This document shows, one piece after another, positions 46,491 through 55,267 of a stretch of DNA of 64,000 nt. This DNA comes from Prochlorococcus sp. AG-409-P03 (GTDB lineage Bacteria > Cyanobacteriota > Cyanobacteriia > PCC-6307 > Cyanobiaceae). Every line of letters starts with the position of its first letter. Position 1 is the stretch's first letter. The stretch lies in NCBI GenBank assembly GCA_003215295.1, contig QCKN01000001.1, positions 124,001 to 188,000 of the forward strand, in the 5' to 3' direction. The notes below the pieces were generated by a model, which made no database searches, was not told where the DNA came from, and saw only the letters and a program-made list of their open reading frames with translations. Made by a program: the position numbers and the translations under genes.

Positions 46491-47468
46491 TTGGTCAATG
46501 CCAGTCTTAATTGGGCCAGCATTGTGGGCATTGTCCTTGCTGTTGGCGGGGCAGGACTCTATTTCTTGCGGTCATTCAAACCAGCTTTAGCTAGGGATTA
46601 CGATGTTTTTTTTGCCGCAATAGGCCTGTTGTGCGGTGGAATACTTTTCTTTCAGGGTTGGCGTTTAGACCCTATTCTTCAATTTGGTCAGTTTTTACTT
46701 GCTGGCACAACAGTTTTCTTTGCTTATGAAAGTGTCCGCTTGAGAGGAGTAGCTACTGATCAAGCCCGTCGCTCTTCTTATTTTGATGAAGAAACGCAGC
46801 CATCTCGTATGTCCCCTAATGGGGGCAGTGGAGGATGGGATGAATCATACGATCGCTTTGATGAAAGGCCTTCTTTCAATAGAAGGTTTTCTGGTGGAGA
46901 TGATATGAGCCCTGAGCGGACTCAAGAGGATTTCTATCGTCCAAGGCGTTCCTCCAGAGCTGCCATTCCAGAAGAGGCAGCTAGCAGGAGAACTCGAGCT
47001 TTTAGATCTCCAGACGGGTCTTTGGGTAACGACTCAGAACAAGCAAGACGAATGGCCAGATTTGGGCGCACACAAGATGATGAAATTAATGACCGGACTA
47101 ATTTTGGAGCCCGCAGGAATTTCCGTGAGGATCAACGACGCGGAAGCCGTCCTTCAGCTAATGAGCAAACCACTTTTAAAAGATCTAGTGTTGTCGACCA
47201 AAAAGATTCGAGAACATCAACAAGAGCAAGAGATGGCTCTACTAGATCGTCTAGGGGTAGGTCTGGCGTTCCTCAGGGAGCACCAATTCGCTCTAATGCA
47301 GAAGATGCAGCCTTTTCACCATCAAAACCTGGAGCTTCAAGAGGTAAAGGTAGTAGCCCTAGATCTTCTGGGGATGTAACACCTTCTGTCTCCTCGGAGC
47401 GATCCTCTAGCCGTTCTTCCTCTCGCAGTGCAAGATCAAGGGATAATAGTTCCCGTTTTGACAACTGA
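46491..47468 (+). CDS. Ycf66-family protein with Arg/Ser-rich tail
   Basis: A 325-residue protein. The N-terminal roughly 95 residues form the Ycf66 domain with three hydrophobic segments (SIVGIVLAVGGAGLYFLRSF, AAIGLLCGGILFFQGWRLDPI, FLLAGTTVFFAYESVRLRG). The remaining 230 residues are soluble, low complexity and strongly rich in Arg, Ser, Asp and Gly (SSERSSSRSSSRSARSRD). Ycf66 is of unknown function, conserved in cyanobacteria and plastids. Start TTG (TTG GTC AAT GCC) with a GAGGG site about 10 nt upstream. Downstream are two lipoprotein genes. Confidence 0.88.
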   Translation: MVNASLNWASIVGIVLAVGGAGLYFLRSFKPALARDYDVFFAAIGLLCGGILFFQGWRLDPILQFGQFLLAGTTVFFAYESVRLRGVATDQARRSSYFDEETQPSRMSPNGGSGGWDESYDRFDERPSFNRRFSGGDDMSPERTQEDFYRPRRSSRAAIPEEAASRRTRAFRSPDGSLGNDSEQARRMARFGRTQDDEINDRTNFGARRNFREDQRRGSRPSANEQTTFKRSSVVDQKDSRTSTRARDGSTRSSRGRSGVPQGAPIRSNAEDAAFSPSKPGASRGKGSSPRSSGDVTPSVSSERSSSRSSSRSARSRDNSSRFDN

Positions 47469-47500
47469 ACTTTGTCATTAAAAATCTTCAGCGAATTGCC

Positions 47501-48007
47501 TTGCTTACTGCTTGCATCAGTCTGTGTAGTTGCACGAGCCTAGGAAACAGAGTGCAAAGCAATGGCTTTATAAGCAGTCAGGAAGATCCAGCTTTGAGTG
47601 GAGATGGGCGAAAGCTTGCTTTGATAGTTGATAGAAATGGTAGAGCTACTGTTCAATTGACTGATCTTCGGAGCGGGAGAGTTCTGCCTTTAAGGTTTTT
47701 GTCTCGTCATCAGCCTCATACTTCACCTTCTTTGAGCTGGAATGGACGCTATTTGGCTGTAATTACTCAAAGAGGTAATCGGAGGCAAGTAGTAATTGAG
47801 GATCTTCTATCTTCGCGTTTCCATCAATTCCCCACTCTTCACCATCGCGTTCCTATTCGAGTGAGCTTGGCTCCTGATGCAGGATCGCTAGCCTTACAGT
47901 TTGCTGAAAATGGGCAATGGAGAGTTGAACTTATTGATTTGACTGGGAAATTGGAATTGGATCAACCGGCTGGAGCTTTGAGGAGAACTTCGGATATTAG
48001 AGAATGA
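47501..48007 (+). CDS. TolB-like beta-propeller lipoprotein
   Basis: A 168-aa protein with an N-terminal hydrophobic segment and possible lipobox (ISLCSC), then TolB/WD40-like repeats, each with an S/G-DG-LAL strand: EDPALSGDGRKLALIVDRNG, SPSLSWNGRYLAVITQRG and RVSLAPDAGSLALQFAENG. That is about three blades, too few for a closed propeller. Start TTG 47501; the next gene overlaps by 4 bp (ATGA). An N-terminal extension through an ATT codon is possible but unsupported. Confidence 0.78.
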   Translation: MLTACISLCSCTSLGNRVQSNGFISSQEDPALSGDGRKLALIVDRNGRATVQLTDLRSGRVLPLRFLSRHQPHTSPSLSWNGRYLAVITQRGNRRQVVIEDLLSSRFHQFPTLHHRVPIRVSLAPDAGSLALQFAENGQWRVELIDLTGKLELDQPAGALRRTSDIRE

Positions 48008-48522
48008 TCATGATTACGAGATATCTAACACAGCCTGCTTTTTTAAGATTTTTCTCTTTCTTCAGTTGTATAGGTTTAGCGAGTTGTATGGGTGGTTCTA
48101 TTCGGCCTATGCCAGAGTTGAGTGGTTTAATTTCGCAACCAACTCGCAGTTATAGAGAGCCAGCTCTTGGAAACAAATGGCTTGCTACTTTAGTCAATCA
48201 TCAGGGCAAAGAAAAGATCCAGTTAGTTGATCTCAGAGGCAAAAGAATAGTGGGATTACCGGGCCTTAATCGTTCGGACTCACAACCCATTAGTGTGAGT
48301 GTGAGTGCGGACGGACAGCGATTGGCGTTTGTCCGTCAGAGAGCTGATCAAACAGAATTGTTGCTTTATCGGCGAGAGCTTGGAACTCTTCAAAGACTGG
48401 AAGTCAGTCCTAAGGGAGTACCTAGACGGGTGAGTTTGGATGGTGCAGGGAGAATATTGGCAGTTCAGGTCAGTAGGAATGGCGGGTGGGATGTGGATGT
48501 GATTCGGTTATCAGCTTTTTAA
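48004..48522 (+). CDS. TolB-like beta-propeller lipoprotein (tandem paralogue)
   Basis: A 172-aa protein with a signal peptide, lipobox LASC near residue 28, and TolB-like repeats (KEKIQLVDLRGKRIVGLPG, SVSVSADGQRLAFVRQRADQ, RVSLDGAGRILAVQVSRNG). It is clearly related to the preceding gene, with which it overlaps by 4 bp, so the pair may assemble into one propeller. Expected on the periplasmic side of a membrane. ATG start with a second in-frame ATG two codons later. Confidence 0.82.
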   Translation: MIMITRYLTQPAFLRFFSFFSCIGLASCMGGSIRPMPELSGLISQPTRSYREPALGNKWLATLVNHQGKEKIQLVDLRGKRIVGLPGLNRSDSQPISVSVSADGQRLAFVRQRADQTELLLYRRELGTLQRLEVSPKGVPRRVSLDGAGRILAVQVSRNGGWDVDVIRLSAF

Positions 48523-48537
48523 AGGAGTTTGTTGTGA

Positions 48538-48786
48538 TTAATTGATTAGTCCTGCCCAGTGGAGAAATGAATTATTGCTGAAAGCTTCTATAAGTAAAAT
48601 TGCTACAAAACCAATCATTGCAAAACGTCCATTTGCTCTTTCTGCATATGAACTCCAACCAAAGGCTGGTTCGTCAGAGGTAGTAGCACTGTGCTTTGGA
48701 GAGTCCCTTACAGCAGCTTCAGCTTGCTGTGGCTCATCAGCAATGGTTTTGCTTTGTTCTGGAATCTCAGGTTTTGATGAGGTCAT
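48538..48786 (-). CDS. High-light-inducible (Hli) chlorophyll-binding protein
   Basis: An 82-residue one-helix protein. The Hli signature ERANGRFAMIGFVAILLIE near residues 50-68 supplies a Glu and Asn/Arg that bind chlorophyll and form the inter-helix salt bridge. The N-terminal half is polar and acidic. It is involved in photoprotection and pigment recycling in thylakoids. It starts 9 bp after the ABC transporter stop, so the two are likely cotranscribed. ATG start. Confidence 0.93.
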   Translation of the reverse strand: MTSSKPEIPEQSKTIADEPQQAEAAVRDSPKHSATTSDEPAFGWSSYAERANGRFAMIGFVAILLIEAFSNNSFLHWAGLIN

Positions 48787-48795
48787 CGCTTCACC

Positions 48796-50784
48796 TCAGG
48801 ATCTCTCGAAGTCATAGCTAGCTGTGGGTAGGAGATGCCAACTGCCATCTCCCACAAGTTCTAGTACAGATGAATGGAAGTCTATAAGGGTTGGACGATG
48901 TCCAACGCTTATTACAGCAAGATCACGTTTTTTGAGAAGCTGATATAAGTGCTCTTCTGTTTTTACATCTAAAGCACTAGTTGCCTCATCTAAAACAGCG
49001 AATCGAGGTGCATTTAATAATAGTCTTCCAAATGCAAGCCGTTGTTGTTCTCCAAGAGAGAGGATTCTTTGCCAGTCTTGCTTGACATCTAAGTCAGGGT
49101 AACGACTTAATAAGGAATAGAGTTTAACTTCACTGAGGACAGATCTTAGTTGATCATCACTAAATCTAGTTTCCTCGGTTGGATAACAGAGCTGCTCTCT
49201 CAAAGATCCCAGCAACATATATGGTTTCTGAGGTATAAATAACAGCTCCCCAGTTTCAGGCTTTTCGATCTGCCCTTGGATCGGTTTCCATAAACCACTT
49301 ATCATTCTCAATAGTGATGTTTTTCCGCAACCTGATGGGCCCACAACAAGTAACCTGTCGCTTTGATTAATACTTATATTTAGATTATGAATGATTGGTG
49401 TTTTACTTCCTGGTGGGCATAGATCTGCATTTCGGATAATAATAGAATTTGCATTTGAAAGCTCTATGTTTTTTTCATAGGGAACTTGAGTATTAACTTG
49501 TTCGATTTTTGACTGGAAACCTTCAAGCCTGCTAATACCTGCTGTAAATTTTGCCAATTCTTCAATTTGATTCACTACAAAGAATAGGGAGCCTTCAACC
49601 ATTCCAAATGCAAAATTTGCCTGTATAAATCTTCCATAATCAATTTCACCAGCAAAGTATGGGATAGCCATGATTAAGTAAGGGAAGAAATTACCTGCAT
49701 AGTTGATTGACCTTCTCATTACATCGATAATTACTCTCCAGATAATTAGCAGGTTGAAATTTCGCACTACAGACCCTAGTCGTCTTTGAGTTTCATTTTT
49801 TTCAGGTTCTTCTCCGGCATAAAAAGCTATAGATTCTGCATTGTCACGAATGTGAACAAGTCCATATCTAAAGTCAGCTTCATATCGCAATTGATCAAAG
49901 TCAATTCTTACTAGATTTCTTCCTGCAATAATTAAAATCGTTGTCGCAAATGCGGCATAACCGAACAATGACCATGTTAATGCTCTACTTATGCTCCAAA
50001 GAATTAAAATATTTAATGAGAAAGTTAGGAGTGCATCGAAGATCCCTAATGTAAAAGTAAGGCTCTGACCTGTAAATGCTCTTGTATCATCAGTGATACG
50101 TTGATCAGGATTGTCAATGTCGGTAGCCTGCTCATCATTGGGATTTAAGACATAATAGGCTTTGTTATTCATATAGTCTGATATAAGACTCTTAGAAAGC
50201 CATTCCCTCCAGATTATGCCTAATTTGTATGTGAAAAATATTTGAGAAACTCTTATAGGAAGGGCTGCGATAAAACAACATGCATATATACCTAGAATTT
50301 TGTAAAAGCCATCTTGTTGCTTTGCAACCAGTGCATTAGTTAAGTCTCTTGCAATGAAGCCAATCCCTGCATTGATACCATTTACTGCTAGAAGCATCAG
50401 CACTATGATTCCAAGTAATATCCAATGCAGCCATCTCTTGCTTCGTAACTGCTGGCGCAAGGCGAAGAAACTAGAGGAACCAATAAGGAAAAAACTTATA
50501 AACAGCCAACCCAAACTGCCTTGCCAAATTGTTCCAACAGTATTAACAACTCCTCCAAAATACTTTTCAGTAAGAATAGGTTGAACTTTCTCAAGTATTT
50601 CTATTACCCCAGTTAGTAGAAAGAGGACAAGGCCACCAACACAAAATATCAAGCATACAAGTAACCAAATGAATTGCCATCCATTATTTGGCTCCAGAGG
50701 CAAGAAGAAGGGTTGAGCTAGACGTCTTAGTTTTCCAAGTTGCGCATTTAAACTTTGTTTGTCGTATGCAATTGTGCTCGTCAT
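48796..50784 (-). CDS. ABC transporter, SbmA/BacA-like permease fused to ATPase
   Basis: A 662-aa half-transporter. The N-terminal half has about six to eight membrane segments and matches the SbmA/BacA and ABCD-type transporters (EWLSKSLISDYMNNKAYYVL, NPDQRITDDTRAFT). The C-terminal ATPase has Walker A GPSGCGKTSLL near residue 490, signature LSLGEQQRLAFGR, Walker B FAVLDEATSAL. Family members move peptides, vitamin B12 or very-long-chain acyl substrates; substrate unknown here. ATG 50784 (MTSTIAYD) is preferred to the TTG at 50799. Confidence 0.92.
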   Translation of the reverse strand: MTSTIAYDKQSLNAQLGKLRRLAQPFFLPLEPNNGWQFIWLLVCLIFCVGGLVLFLLTGVIEILEKVQPILTEKYFGGVVNTVGTIWQGSLGWLFISFFLIGSSSFFALRQQLRSKRWLHWILLGIIVLMLLAVNGINAGIGFIARDLTNALVAKQQDGFYKILGIYACCFIAALPIRVSQIFFTYKLGIIWREWLSKSLISDYMNNKAYYVLNPNDEQATDIDNPDQRITDDTRAFTGQSLTFTLGIFDALLTFSLNILILWSISRALTWSLFGYAAFATTILIIAGRNLVRIDFDQLRYEADFRYGLVHIRDNAESIAFYAGEEPEKNETQRRLGSVVRNFNLLIIWRVIIDVMRRSINYAGNFFPYLIMAIPYFAGEIDYGRFIQANFAFGMVEGSLFFVVNQIEELAKFTAGISRLEGFQSKIEQVNTQVPYEKNIELSNANSIIIRNADLCPPGSKTPIIHNLNISINQSDRLLVVGPSGCGKTSLLRMISGLWKPIQGQIEKPETGELLFIPQKPYMLLGSLREQLCYPTEETRFSDDQLRSVLSEVKLYSLLSRYPDLDVKQDWQRILSLGEQQRLAFGRLLLNAPRFAVLDEATSALDVKTEEHLYQLLKKRDLAVISVGHRPTLIDFHSSVLELVGDGSWHLLPTASYDFERS

Positions 50785-51100
50785 TTGGATATCATGCAAA
50801 TTGATCTAAGTAAATGAAGAAGACCCTGAAAATTTTAAGTATTTTAGATGTAATTTCGTTATTATAGAAGCTGATGATCAGAATGGAAAGATAGCAAATT
50901 CCTATTCCTTTCCTATTTTGTTAGATGAGGCCAGAAAACTGAAAAATGATATGACAGGCAATCATTCTTAGCGACTAAAGTCACTATAATCCTTTATTTA
51001 GAGATAGATTGGGTTTTGATATCATATTTGTTTTGTCTGCTCTTTCATACTTACTGATAGACATTCCAGAAATATGCCTTGCTGAAGTGAGCAATTTTGA
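50785..51100. other. Intergenic region upstream of ABC transporter
   Basis: About 316 bp with no coding frame of note. It should hold the ABC-hli promoter. AT-rich with no clear inverted repeat. Confidence 0.5.
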
Positions 51101-51313
51101 TTAATCCCTTCTTGGTAAATGATCGTACAGATCCGGGAAATGCATTTTAAAAATATCCATACAACCTGCTTTGTATTCGTCCGAGTCTCGAGGAGTAGTC
51201 CAGAAAAGTTTTCTCCATAATGGCTTTGTAAGAAAATTTGTTTTGATTTTGGTGTGTATAATCTCTCGATTTAGATTATATAGTCTCGCTTTTTCTGTCA
51301 AGTCTATTGGCAT
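51101..51313 (-). CDS. Hypothetical 70-aa protein
   Basis: A 70-residue soluble frame (MPIDLTEKARLYNLNREIIH...) ending in LYDHLPRRD. Mixed charge with several aromatics, ATG start. No family recognised. It is longer than typical chance ORFs and lacks any competing frame. Confidence 0.5.
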   Translation of the reverse strand: MPIDLTEKARLYNLNREIIHTKIKTNFLTKPLWRKLFWTTPRDSDEYKAGCMDIFKMHFPDLYDHLPRRD

Positions 51314-51415
51314 GCTGTCAACGCATAGAAGAGATCCATATTAATTATATTCGATTACTTTTTGAAATATCAACAAAAAAATCTTTAGCTATAGTTAAAG
51401 TGATTTTGTGTCATT

Positions 51416-51727
51416 TCAGGCAGGCATAGATCCTTGCTTATTGCAGGTAATATGATTATTAATTGCATTAAGCAAAACTTCCTTTTCTAATGGTGCAATG
51501 GGTAAGCATAACACTTCATCTATTAAATCCACTCTCCAAAGAATTTGACTATCTTTAACCTTTGGATCCTCTAGTCTAAAGTGAACGCCTTCGGTTAAAT
51601 TTTCTGCTTTTTCATCTAATTCTGATTGTGAAATTCCTAGGTATTCAAGTAGTTCACTAGTTGAAAACCAAGCTGACGGAATTGTGGCAAGCAATTGAGC
51701 TTCATTTTCTGATCTTTTAATCTTCAT
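51416..51727 (-). CDS. Hypothetical protein, possible small DNA-binding
   Basis: A 103-aa soluble protein. The segment WFSTSELLEYLGISQSELDE resembles a helix-turn-helix or excisionase-like element and VHFRLEDPKVKDSQILWRVD resembles a wing. That reading is uncertain. C-terminal region VEL-rich with one Cys. ATG start. It sits alone, about 130 bp upstream of the HIT gene on the same strand. Confidence 0.6.
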   Translation of the reverse strand: MKIKRSENEAQLLATIPSAWFSTSELLEYLGISQSELDEKAENLTEGVHFRLEDPKVKDSQILWRVDLIDEVLCLPIAPLEKEVLLNAINNHITCNKQGSMPA

Positions 51728-51856
51728 ATGTTTCTGGCACTTTTCTTTAAGGATCTCATCTGGAGAGAAAGATGCAAGTGTGCATTATTAAATTAACCGG
51801 AGTTTCTCTCTCAACCAAGAAGAAAGGTTCTCGACATTGTGAGCCTTGGGGTTTCC

Positions 51857-52198
51857 CTAGCCTGGGGGCCAATTTAATGTTCGTCCTCCTATTATATGTA
51901 TATGAAGGTGAAAGACTGTTTGTCCAGCCTCAGCGCCATTATTGATAACTGTTCGCCAACTGGACAGACCCTGTTGTTGAGCGATCTTTGCTGAAACTAG
52001 TAGCAGATGACCAAGTAACTGTGTGTCTTCTTGTTTGGCTGTATTGAGGTTGCGTATGGCTTTTCGAGGAATTAAAAGAATATGAATAGGTGCTTGTGGT
52101 TGGATATCTCTAAAGGCTAGGCATTGTTTGTCAGCATAGATTTCATCGCAAGGAATTTCCTTACGCAAGATTTGACTAAAGATCGTTTCATCAGACAT
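51857..52198 (-). CDS. HIT-family nucleotide hydrolase (HinT-like)
   Basis: A 113-residue purine nucleoside phosphoramidase-like protein. The HIT motif HLHIHIIGGR with its catalytic histidine is near the C-terminus, and IFSQILRKEIPCDEIYAD near the N-terminus fits HinT. ATG start. Cytoplasmic; hydrolyses AMP-lysine-like phosphoramidates. The gene order with def nearby matches related genomes. Confidence 0.94.
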   Translation of the reverse strand: MSDETIFSQILRKEIPCDEIYADKQCLAFRDIQPQAPIHILLIPRKAIRNLNTAKQEDTQLLGHLLLVSAKIAQQQGLSSWRTVINNGAEAGQTVFHLHIHIIGGRTLNWPPG

Positions 52199-52327
52199 GT
52201 TGAACAGTAGGAGAAGAGGACTTGCTTTTCAGTTTGGCTATTGCTAAGAGTTAGGCAACAAGGACTGTCCCCTTATATAGGTTTTAAAGTATTTGGCAGG
52301 TATTTAAGTAAACAAACATGAGTTTAA

Positions 52328-52498
52328 TTAGCGTCCTTTTCTTCTTTGCTGGGTTTTCCTTTTGTACTTCTCAACAGGTGTTTCATGGTGACGCAGTCGT
52401 TTTAAATCAGAGAAAATCCCCGCTTTAGAGACTTGACGTTTGAACCTACGTAATGCTGATTCAACACCCTCATTTTCACCGATAGTGACCTGGCTCAT
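52328..52498 (-). CDS. rpsU: 30S ribosomal protein S21
   Basis: Not in the ORF track. A 56-residue basic protein from ATG 52498: [42 protein letters not shown] and a [11 protein letters not shown] tail. The SALRRFKRQ and [16 protein letters not shown] blocks are the S21 core. S21 is needed for initiation on structured mRNAs. It sits between the HIT and def genes with about 130-150 bp gaps each side. Confidence 0.93.
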   Translation of the reverse strand: MSQVTIGENEGVESALRRFKRQVSKAGIFSDLKRLRHHETPVEKYKRKTQQRRKGR

Positions 52499-52646
52499 GC
52501 AGACAATAGATTAGAAGTGAACTTAATTTAGCAATTAATTCTATCAACAGAGCTTGCAGATACCTAAGTGATTGGTGGAAAGCCCGTCTTTTTATAAGAT
52601 ATGAAAGGCTTTGATTGGTGAATGGCTGATTTATCTCCTTATTAAG

Positions 52647-53252
52647 TTAGGCAAGGGCGCGGACGTCTTTATTTTGGAATCCATGCTCTTTTAATTCACG
52701 GCTAAGCTCTTCTTGATTAGTGACTCTGTCCACAAATAGAACACCCTGAAGATGATCCATTTCATGTTGAATGCATCTTGCAATGAGTCCATCAGCGTTC
52801 ATTTTCTTTGGTCTCCCCATTTCGTCTCTATAGCTAACCTTGATAGAAGACGGTCGAATAACATCTAAGTAAACTCCTGGGATGCTTAAACAACCTTCTT
52901 CATAGGTTTCAATACTGGCGCTCGATGCCACTATCTCTGGATTAATAAGTACCAATGGTGGTGTTGCTGGATTCTCTAGATCTATATCAATTACTAGCAG
53001 TTGGTTGTGAATCCCTACTTGAGGTGCTGCTAACCCTATACCTTTTGCTGAATACATGCTTCGGAGCATGTTTCTAGCTAATTCTCTGATGGATTCGTCT
53101 ACTTTGCTTATTCGCCGAGCAGGTTGCCGTAAGACTTTGTTGCCAAGAGTATGTATTTCCAGCGGGGGCGTCTCTAGTGGCTCCTTGGGAATTGCTATAG
53201 CAGCCTTGTCCTTTTCTGCTGTTCGGGCCATTTGGGCAAAGCTGCGAGCCAA
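52647..53252 (-). CDS. def: Peptide deformylase
   Basis: Removes the formyl group from nascent proteins using a metal bound by Cys and two His. All three motifs are present in order: GIGLAAPQVG, EEGCLSIPG and QHEMDHLQGVLF. TTG at 53252 is the likely start: a GGAGGG ribosome-binding site lies about 6 nt upstream, and the N-terminus ARSFAQMAR fits relatives; ATG 53231 is the alternative. 201 residues in the TTG form. Divergent from the prolyl oligopeptidase gene. Confidence 0.96.
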   Translation of the reverse strand: MARSFAQMARTAEKDKAAIAIPKEPLETPPLEIHTLGNKVLRQPARRISKVDESIRELARNMLRSMYSAKGIGLAAPQVGIHNQLLVIDIDLENPATPPLVLINPEIVASSASIETYEEGCLSIPGVYLDVIRPSSIKVSYRDEMGRPKKMNADGLIARCIQHEMDHLQGVLFVDRVTNQEELSRELKEHGFQNKDVRALA

Positions 53253-53317
53253 GGAGACCCTCCATATAAATAGACCATAAGTTTAGGCAGTTATAGGCAA
53301 AATCATCCTTTTTTTCG

Positions 53318-55267
53318 ATGAAAGTCAATCCCAGTAAGTTCAAACATGTGCTGAGACCTTTAGAGGCTGCTGAAGTTGTTGGTGACAAGCCAGTTTTGAA
53401 GGAGCCACGCATTCTTGGCAACTGGGCTTTGTGGTTGGAGCAGCGACCAGTCGAAGGAGGCAGAACAACGGCTTTGATTCGACCATGGGCGCGACCAGAT
53501 CTTCCTGTACAGGAGTTGACTAAATTCCCAATCAATCTTCGTAGCCGTGTTCATACATATGGTGGAGGTCCTTTGGCAACGACTTTTGCAGGTAATGAGC
53601 TTTTTTTAGTTTGGGTTGATGATTGTGATGGTTGCCTTTGGTTTCAAACTTGGCAGGAAAGTTCCCGCCTTGATGAAGAAGTCCCTTGGTTTAATCAATT
53701 GTCTGCTCCTGTTCGCCTTTCTTCTCCTGGTGAGTATTGCTTTGCTGATGGCCTAATCGACTTCACTCGAAGACGTTGGCTAGGTGTGATGGAGCACAAG
53801 GAAAAGGATTACTTAGTCAGCTTTTCTCTTGATAAAGAAGCTCAGCAGCCACTAGTGATCTATGAGCCAACAGATTTTCTAGGTTATTTAGCCCTCAGCC
53901 CAGATGGGGCTCAATTGGCTTGGGTAGAGTGGCAACAACCCAATATGCCGTGGGATTCCAGTCAACTTTGGTGGGCAAGTTTGACTGAGATTGGAGATAT
54001 CATAGTTACAAAGATTTTGGCCGGAACTACCACTTTAGAAAATAAATCTGTGTCTGTGTTTCAACCAATTTGGTTGGCAGATCGACAACTTTTAGTGGCT
54101 GAGGATAGTAGTGGATGGTGGAACTTAATGATGACAACTACGGAGAATTTGCCTAGCAATCAGCCTGTATGGAGGCGTAATTGGCCAATGGATGCTGAAA
54201 CAGCTGTGCCTCAATGGGTATATGGCATGTCGACCAACTCTTTAGCTGGGGAAAATATTTTATCCTTGATTTGTAACCAAGGACTTTGGGCAATCAAGCT
54301 GCTTAGTTTTGATGGGAATGTGAGAGAGTTCGATCAGCCATTTGATGATTTATCAGGTTTAAAAGCATTTGGAGATAAAGCTATTGCTATAGCCAGCAAT
54401 TCTGCCCAAGGGACTGGCTTGCTTGAAATAGATGTAAAAAAAGAGATTTGGATGCACAGTCCACTTCATTTACCACTGTTGGAAGATGATCATATTAGTC
54501 ATGCGCAGTCATTTTGGTTTAAAGGTTTTCAAGGAGAATTGACACATTCCTGGTATTACCCTCCCCAAAATGTTGTTAATCAAGCTGCACCACTTTTGGT
54601 AAAGATTCATAGTGGGCCAACTGCTATGGCATGTAAGGGGTTGCAACTAGGCATACAGTTTTGGACATCTCGAGGTTGGGGTGTAGTAGATGTGAACTAT
54701 GGCGGTTCTACCGGTTTTGGACGAAGTTATCGAGAAAGGTTGAAGGGTCGGTGGGGTGAAATAGATGTCGCTGATTGTTCAGCTGTTGCAAAGGCATTAG
54801 TCGCGGAAGGTAAAGCAGATCCTAGGCGAATTGCAATAGAAGGAAGCAGTGCAGGTGGCTTTACAGCTTTGGCATGTTTAAGCTCGACAGATATCTTTCG
54901 TGTAGCTGCTTGTAAGTATGGTGTAACTGATTTAGTTAAAATGAATACAGATACGCATCGATTTGAATCGGGTTATTTAGATTATCTTCTTGGAGATGTA
55001 TCAAGTAATATGGAAACTTATCAAAAACGTTCACCAATAGAAAATGCAGAAACCATTAATTGCCCTATCATTTTCTTTCAGGGCTTGAAAGATAAGGTTG
55101 TTCTTCCAGAGCAGACAGAAAGAATGGCTAACATTTTAAGGTCTAGAAATATCCCTGTACAAGTTCATACTTTTTCAGAAGAAGCTCATGGTTTTCGAGA
55201 TGCTAACGTGAAAGTTCAAGTACTTCAGCAAACAGAAATATTTTTTCGAAGACAACTGAATATTTAA
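53318..55267 (+). CDS. S9 prolyl oligopeptidase-family serine peptidase
   Basis: A 649-aa peptidase. The N-terminal two-thirds is a TolB-like beta-propeller, the C-terminal third an alpha/beta hydrolase. Catalytic Ser in EGSSAGGFTAL near residue 507, Asp in GLKDKVVLP near 591, His in EEAHGFRD near 624. Cytoplasmic (no signal peptide). It may cleave acyl-peptides or small oligopeptides. Its TAA (55265-55267) overlaps the sufS stop by 4 bp on the opposite strand. ATG start. Confidence 0.94.
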   Translation: MKVNPSKFKHVLRPLEAAEVVGDKPVLKEPRILGNWALWLEQRPVEGGRTTALIRPWARPDLPVQELTKFPINLRSRVHTYGGGPLATTFAGNELFLVWVDDCDGCLWFQTWQESSRLDEEVPWFNQLSAPVRLSSPGEYCFADGLIDFTRRRWLGVMEHKEKDYLVSFSLDKEAQQPLVIYEPTDFLGYLALSPDGAQLAWVEWQQPNMPWDSSQLWWASLTEIGDIIVTKILAGTTTLENKSVSVFQPIWLADRQLLVAEDSSGWWNLMMTTTENLPSNQPVWRRNWPMDAETAVPQWVYGMSTNSLAGENILSLICNQGLWAIKLLSFDGNVREFDQPFDDLSGLKAFGDKAIAIASNSAQGTGLLEIDVKKEIWMHSPLHLPLLEDDHISHAQSFWFKGFQGELTHSWYYPPQNVVNQAAPLLVKIHSGPTAMACKGLQLGIQFWTSRGWGVVDVNYGGSTGFGRSYRERLKGRWGEIDVADCSAVAKALVAEGKADPRRIAIEGSSAGGFTALACLSSTDIFRVAACKYGVTDLVKMNTDTHRFESGYLDYLLGDVSSNMETYQKRSPIENAETINCPIIFFQGLKDKVVLPEQTERMANILRSRNIPVQVHTFSEEAHGFRDANVKVQVLQQTEIFFRRQLNI

